Assembly (NCBI GenBank): GCA_029339195.1
Contig: JAPTJF010000154.1
Coordinates: 1 to 64,000, forward strand
From: Micractinium sp. NFX-FRZ
Lineage: Eukaryota; Chlorophyta; Trebouxiophyceae; Chlorellales; Chlorellaceae
Length of the DNA: 64,000 nucleotides
Reading direction: 5' to 3'
Shown here: positions 59,601-64,000 of the stretch, in pieces
Layout: each line of letters opens with the position of its first letter
Numbering within the stretch: position 1 is the stretch's first letter
Notes under the pieces: model-generated
Seen by the model: only the letters and a program-made list of their open reading frames with translations
What the model was told of the DNA's origin: nothing
Databases searched by the model: none
Position numbers and translations under genes: made by a program

Positions 59601-61120
59601 GACATGCCCCTGGGGGCACTCTGCTGGAGAGGTGCCGGCGGCACCGCCTGCGGTGCCCGTCACTCAAGCGGGCAGGCGCCGCCGCGCCCCGCCCCTCAGG
59701 CGTCTTTCGCGCTGTCCCTGCGCCCCTCCGCCAGGGCTGTGCCACCACCGGCCCCGCACCTGCAGCAGCTGCGCCGCCCGCTCCACGCTGAGCCCCAGCT
59801 CAGCAGCAATTTCTGGGGCCCCCCGCCTGAGGGGCTCCCCATCTGCGTCCCGCTGCCGGAAGGCAATGTCTAGCTGCAGGCGGGCATCAGGCAGGCAGGG
59901 GCCAGAGTTGAGGGTCTTTGTTGCACTTCGGCGGCGCATGCTGGCAACAGGTGGTTTGCGAGCAGGCGTGCAGGCAATCTGGCCGGGCATGAACATGAAT
60001 ACGCCCGCCTGGGCAGGCAGTGGGCGCGAGGCCGTGGCCCAGAGGACATTTGTGCGCCAACTGCTGGTCAAGGGGATGCCTGCACTGCTGCTTCACAGCC
60101 ATTGTCCTTGCCCCCATTCTGTCTCATCCGCTGTCCTGCGCCGCTCTCACCCAGGCTGCCGACCTCTGCCTGCTTCCAGCTCACCCTGCCCCCCCCCCTG
60201 CAGCCCCCCCCCCCCCCCCCCCATCTCACCGCCTTGGCCCGCTGCTCGTCCTCCCGCCGCTCCACGGTGACCAGCCAGCTGCGGATGGCGGCGTCTGCGT
60301 GGTGCACCTGCCACGTGGGCCGCTGCCCCTCACCCTCTGCCGCCTGCCCCTGCGGCTGCCCCTCCCCATCTGCCGCCTGCCCCTGCGGCTGCGCCTCGGC
60401 CGCCGCCTGCCCCTGGGCACTTTGCTGCTCCTGTGCCACTGAGCTGTCTGCGACGGGCCTTGCTGCTGCTGCTGCTGCTGCTGCACCGTCTGCGGCAGGT
60501 CCTGTTTCCAAATCCGTTGCCACAGCTGCTGCCAGATCAGCGTCGGCCTGCTGCAGCAGCTGGCGCCACTCCTCCGCCGGTGCGATGTCTGGGCAGCAGT
60601 TTAGGATGTGGGTCTGGAACGGCTTCACCTTGTAGCAGCACTGCCCGCAGGCGGGGCAGCGGTACGAGGGGCGGTCCTTCCACCACAGCTGCGGGCGGCG
60701 GTCAGCAGGCGCTGTTGCCTGCCGCGCCTTGGCCCGCTGCTTGTGCTTGGCTTGATGGTGCTGGTGGTAACGCTCCTGCTGTGGCTGCGCCTGCTGCGGT
60801 TGCGGCTGCTGCGGCGGTGCCTCTGGCAGCTGCTGCGGGCTGTCAGGTGCCATGCCGCTGCTCGCCTGCTGCTGGTCAGCAGCTGCAGAGGCAGGTAGGC
60901 AGGTGCCCGTACGCTTTGCTGCTGCTGTGGTGATGACAGCCGCGCCTGCTCGCTGCTGCCTACTGCCGCCGCCGCTGCTGCCGCCGCTGCCGCCTGCTGC
61001 AGCTGTCACGACCTCCCTGGCGTGTCGCGCCGGCCTCCCTGCTGCACGAGTTCTAAAAGGAAGCACGCTGGTCAGGCGAAGGCTGGCTTTCGGGCTCAGC
61101 AGAGAGCACAGGCAGCGCAT
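56605..61120 (-). CDS. RluA-family pseudouridine synthase, probably organellar, 615 aa
   Basis: Ten exons: 60230-61120, 59760-59873, 59340-59418, 59072-59146, 58710-58763, 58459-58516, 57933-58034, 57567-57759, 57201-57264 and 56605-56822, 1848 nt in frame. The catalytic motif is 'LTLHRLDMNTTGVVLFAK', with the nucleophilic Asp of HRLD. Flanking family motifs are 'VLYEDDDLIAVNKPPGVIT', 'LVSCRPLTGRTHQIRVHLAH', 'HAIVGDDIYG' and 'ARHALHAAAVTIQHP'. The reaction isomerises uridine to pseudouridine in rRNA, tRNA or mRNA. The first roughly 50 residues are Arg/Ser/Ala-rich and look like a transit peptide. Exon 1 also encodes a Gln/Ala-rich region and a Cys/His cluster, 'YRCPACGQCCYKVKPFQTH' then 'ILNCCPD', absent from bacterial RluA. 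The ATG at 61120 is the first true ATG; the frame is open further upstream without one. Confidence 0.87.
59280..59338 (-). repeat. (GCTGC/GCTGT)n array at the start of an RluA intron
   Basis: Immediately after the donor of exon 3, transcript-sense sequence is GTGTGCTGCGCTGCGCTGTG and continues in the same pentamers for about 50 bp. Confidence 0.85.
59425..59560. repeat. Tandem GC-rich duplication in an RluA intron
   Basis: The string 'ggtgaggggagggaggcggt' followed by 'tgggggcgg' occurs at about 59431 and 59520 within the intron between exons 2 and 3. Confidence 0.75.
60204..60222. repeat. Poly-C run at the start of RluA intron 1
   Basis: A run of about 19 C (G on the transcript) lies within 10 bp of the exon 1 donor. 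Its exact length could be misread in assembly. Confidence 0.85.
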
Positions 61121-61401
61121 GGGTTCCGCATGCGCTCTACCGTAGGATTGTGGCTGACTTCCAGCTGATAAGTAGCGTGATAAGTAGCCGCGCAAATGGA
61201 GCTCTGAGCGCTGCAGCCGATTAGAAAGCAAGCCTGCAATTTTCTCCCCGCGCCGCGCTCATCTTTCGTGCCAGCGTGTTGTCTCGACATTGGCATCGCT
61301 GAGTCCAGTTTCCGAAGCTCCTTTCCCCACCCCAGAGCGCCCACAGTCGCAGCCCCAGTCTCGGACAACCTTTTCTCCGCACCTGCGGTCTGCGGCTCCA
61401 C
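61121..61401. promoter_or_regulatory. Bidirectional promoter between RluA-like gene and SPT4
   Basis: The two start codons point away from each other, 281 bp apart, with no exon between them. The region must hold both promoters and 5' UTRs. Confidence 0.6.
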
Positions 61402-62330
61402 ATGGCGGAGGGGGTCGATGGCTTGGTGGCACAGCCACCCACAGACCTGGGCAAGAGCCTTCGCTGCTGCGTGCCGTGCCGGCTGATCAAGACATTCGAG
61501 CAGTTTTACGAGCAGGCGAGCACAAGCATGTGACGGAGGCGTGTGTATATGTTGCTTCGAAGTGCAGAGAGTTCCGATCGCGCTCTCTTATACTTGCTCT
61601 TGCCGCCGCCGCCGCCGCCGCCTGCCCCACCCACCCGCATGTTGCCACCCGCCATCCCACCCCTTGCAGGGTTGCGAGAACTGCCCCTACCTGGACATGG
61701 AGGGAGACCGGGAGCGCGTGTTTGACTGCACCACATCCGAGTTCAAGGTGCCGGGGCCGGGGCGGTGTTGCTCAGCGTTGCCGGGTGCTGGGCGCTGCTG
61801 TCGCTGGGCGGTGTTTGTCAGTTGTTTGTTACTGGCCTACAGCGACTGCTGGGAGCCCTGCCTCCAGCCTGGCACCGGAGGGCGCTCCTGTGTGACTGCA
61901 GCTGACTGGCGGCTGCTGTGCATGGCCCCGCCTTGGCCTGCAACCGGGCTGGCCACGTGGCGCCCACCCCGCCGCAGCCCAGCTAGCTGACATGATGTGG
62001 CCTGGCTGTGCAGGGTATGGTGAGCGTTGTGGATCCCAAGACCAGCTGGTGCGCCAAGTGGCTGCACATAAAGTGAGTGGTGCGGGCAGGCACAGGGGGC
62101 GGGGCGGACAGAGAGCAGGCCAGGCGTGACGGGCGGCTTCCTCCTGCCTGCTGCAGTCCCCCATGCCCCACCCCTGCCCCATCTGTTCACCCTCTGCCCG
62201 TGTTGGCCACACACACCCCTGCAGGAAGTTTGTGCCGGGCTGCTACGCGCTGAGCGTGCAAGCAGAGCTGCCGCAGCACATCGAGGACATTTTGGAAAAC
62301 CGGGGGATCAAGTGGCGCCTGGCAGAATAG
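61402..62330 (+). CDS. SPT4: Transcription elongation factor SPT4, 118 aa
   Basis: Four exons, 61402-61515, 61670-61747, 62014-62072 and 62225-62330, total 357 nt in frame. The protein contains a four-Cys zinc finger ('LRCCVPCRLIKTFEQFYEQ', then 'GCENCPYL'), the conserved 'RERVFDCTTSEFKG', 'MVSVVDPKTSWCAKWL' and 'KFVPGCYALSV'. Length and order match SPT4, the small partner of SPT5 in DSIF, which controls RNA polymerase II processivity in the nucleus. The first intron starts with GC (GAGCAG|GCGAGC). The ATG at 61402 is the first in frame and gives the family length. Confidence 0.95.
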
Positions 62331-62657
62331 TAGCCAGGATCGCTTCCCGGCGCATGCCAGCCATTGGCATCGGGCGCATTGAGCCATGGCTAGGCCCCAC
62401 CGGGCGAGCGGCTGGGCAGCGCCGCTCGGGGGCTGCCTAATTGTGCCACCCTGGCAAATAGATAGGTAGGCAGGTAGACAGACACGCGGCTGAAGCGTTC
62501 CGTTTCATTTGTAGGCAGCAGTGTGCATCCCCTTCATCCCTAGGCATAGCCAGCTAGACAGTTGCTTTTGTTTCACACTCCTCCCGCTTCCTCTCGTGCT
62601 CCCTTGCTTCATCTTTGAGCGCTTATTGCCCACCCTCCTTGAACCGCTGCTTGGCGC

Positions 62658-62662
62658 TGTAA
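62658..62662 (+). promoter_or_regulatory. TGTAA polyadenylation signal of SPT4
   Basis: TGTAA lies 328 nt past the SPT4 stop, close to the spacing seen in the ankyrin and SAS10 genes. Confidence 0.5.
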
Positions 62663-62751
62663 CCCTGCCAGCCCCCTCAGTACTTGGTGCTTTGAACCTT
62701 TGCCTCAGCCCCAGCGCCCCTCAGGCCCGGGCAGCCTTGTGTGCTGATAGT

Positions 62752-62756
62752 TTACA
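62752..62756 (-). promoter_or_regulatory. TGTAA polyadenylation signal of the right-edge gene
   Basis: TTACA on the plus strand, about 90 bp from the SPT4 signal. If used, the two convergent transcripts would end almost back to back. The stretch 62331-63469 otherwise shows no supported exon. Confidence 0.35.
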
Positions 62757-63469
62757 CAGTTGGGCACTGCCAGCTGGCAGCGAGCACACGGGGCATGGGT
62801 TGCGCTCGGCTGCCGCTGTTGGCGCCGGTACAGGCGGGGCATGGGGCAATGCAGGCACAGTGCATGTGCGGGTGCGATACATGCAAGCGGGGCACGCTGC
62901 CAAGGCGGCAGCGGGCAGGTGTGCTTGCTGGGAAAATCGGTGCTGTTCTGCTTTGGGCGAGATGAAATGGGAGCTCCGGAGGGGGAAGTGCTGCTGTGTG
63001 GGGTAGGGTAGTCCTGGTGTTGTGTGGTACTGAGGAGATGCTGCAGGGGGCACTGACGTGGGATGAAATGGTTTGGAGGGTATGTGGGGAGACATTTGTG
63101 TTAAGTTGCCGTCATGCTGTGCATGCGGTGCGTTGTTGCGGATGAAGTATTGAGGCAACTAGGGTTGCCTGTATGCTTAGGTGGGGCTGCACGCAGGCGC
63201 AGCAGCACTGGGGATTGCTGGGCGCATTTGGCGCGGACGAATGAAAGAACGGACGACGTATGAAACGGGAAAGTGCGTGGGATGCAGGCCAACAGCTTGC
63301 ACTGGGGCAAGGCGTGCTGCTGTGGCTGCGGCCAAATATCAAAATTACGCGTGCGGTTGATCAGACTGGGTAGGACCACCCCAGAGGGAGGTGTCGAGGT
63401 GCTCATGTTGAGTTGCTGCCGGGTAGCGGCATGGCGCATGCAGCTGCCGGCCAGTGCCGCTTGGGCGGA

Positions 63470-64000
63470 CTAGGTGAGACCAGGCTGTCGGGCAGGGGCG
63501 GCGGTGAGGCCCAGGATCGGCGCACTGGGAGCACCCAGTGCCCTGCCCTGCACTGCACTGCCTGCCTGCCTCACACCTGGGCTGCTGCCTCCTCAGCATC
63601 CCGGCACCGAGGGGCAGCCCCGCTTCCGCTGCCGCCAGCAGCGGCAGCAGCAGCAGCAGCAGCGGAGCACCCCGCATCCTCGCCGGCGGGCCCAGGCCCG
63701 CCGGCAGCGGCGCCGGCGTCGGCAGGGCGCGCGGCCTTGGAAGGCGCAGGCAGCAGGCCGCTGGCCAGCATCTCGGCAAAGCGCTCGTGGTTGAGCTGGC
63801 CATAGGCGCGCAGCACGCCCAGAGCCAGGCCGCGGTTCAGCCTGCGGTGCGGGGGCAGTGAAGGTGCGGGGCAGGTAAGGCAAAAGGCGAGGCAAGGTGA
63901 GCAGAGCAGAGCAGAGCAGAGCACTGGTGAGGCGGGGCGCTGCCCATTAGCCCCGGGGGTGCTTGCAGGGAAGCTGTTACGTCAAAAGTGTGAGGTGGCC
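63470..64000 (-). CDS. 3' part of an unrecognised gene, cut by the window edge
   Basis: One clear exon, 63577-63841, lies between an acceptor (gcaccgcag) and a donor (CAG|GTGTGAGG). It encodes 'RLNRGLALGVLRAYGQLNHE' and 'RFAEMLASGLLPAPSKAA', then an Ala/Gly-rich stretch and 'PRCRDAEEAAAQ'. A last short exon, about 63470-63484 ending in TAG after 'PGLT', is plausible but weak. The first half looks helical and conserved; I do not recognise the family. The remaining exons are beyond 64000. Confidence 0.45.

Overview
The window looks like a nuclear segment from a GC-rich green alga, most likely a trebouxiophyte (Chlorella or Coccomyxa type). Every gene is broken by many short GT-AG introns, with a few GC-AG. 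The proteins are eukaryotic and plant-like (SPT4, SAS10/UTP3, an S6K-type AGC kinase, GH9, an RluA-type pseudouridine synthase). Several 3' ends carry TGTAA, the usual green-algal polyadenylation signal, and one intron holds TTTAGGG-type telomere-like sequence. I assembled the gene models by joining exons at splice sites. Unless stated otherwise, the exon lengths of each complete model keep one reading frame from start to stop. Exon edges may be off by a base or two.

Layout, left to right. 281-6611 (+): ankyrin-repeat protein, 13 exons, 934 aa. 7464-11783 (-): MYND zinc-finger protein whose N-terminal part appears frameshifted. 12918-20439 (-): secreted protein with Kazal-like modules followed by a glycoside hydrolase family 9 domain, 19 exons, 652 aa, in which the GH9 'DAGD' motif is replaced by 'ESGG'. 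21538-26577 (-): S6K-like AGC kinase. 26990-33803 (+): SAS10/UTP3 ribosome-biogenesis factor, 15 exons, 730 aa, divergent from the kinase across about 410 bp.

34272-56163 (+) is the accessory part. A broken MYND paralog (34272-35756) is joined abruptly to the transmembrane and kinase half of a receptor-like kinase (copy A, 35757-39063, a pseudogene). Two complete tandem copies follow: B (39991-47454, 1195 aa) and C (48397-56163, 1111 aa). Each full copy has a signal peptide, an ectodomain built from two copies of a Cys-rich bipartite unit resembling PAN/Apple modules, one transmembrane helix, a juxtamembrane linker and a TKL-like kinase domain with HLD in place of HRD and DVG in place of DFG.

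56605-61120 (-): organelle-type RluA-family pseudouridine synthase with an N-terminal Cys/His cluster, 615 aa. It is divergent from 61402-62330 (+), the elongation factor SPT4 (118 aa), across 281 bp. 63470-64000 (-): the 3' part of an unrecognised gene that runs off the right edge.

Two genome-level patterns recur. Introns beside many exons hold decayed tandem copies of the exon-intron junction ('exon-edge ghosts'), some with splice sites still intact. Several introns also carry (GCTGY)n pentamer arrays in transcript-sense orientation. The receptor-kinase array shows segmental duplication, chimera formation, intron gain and minisatellite growth in the coding tail, so it is the most dynamic part of the window.
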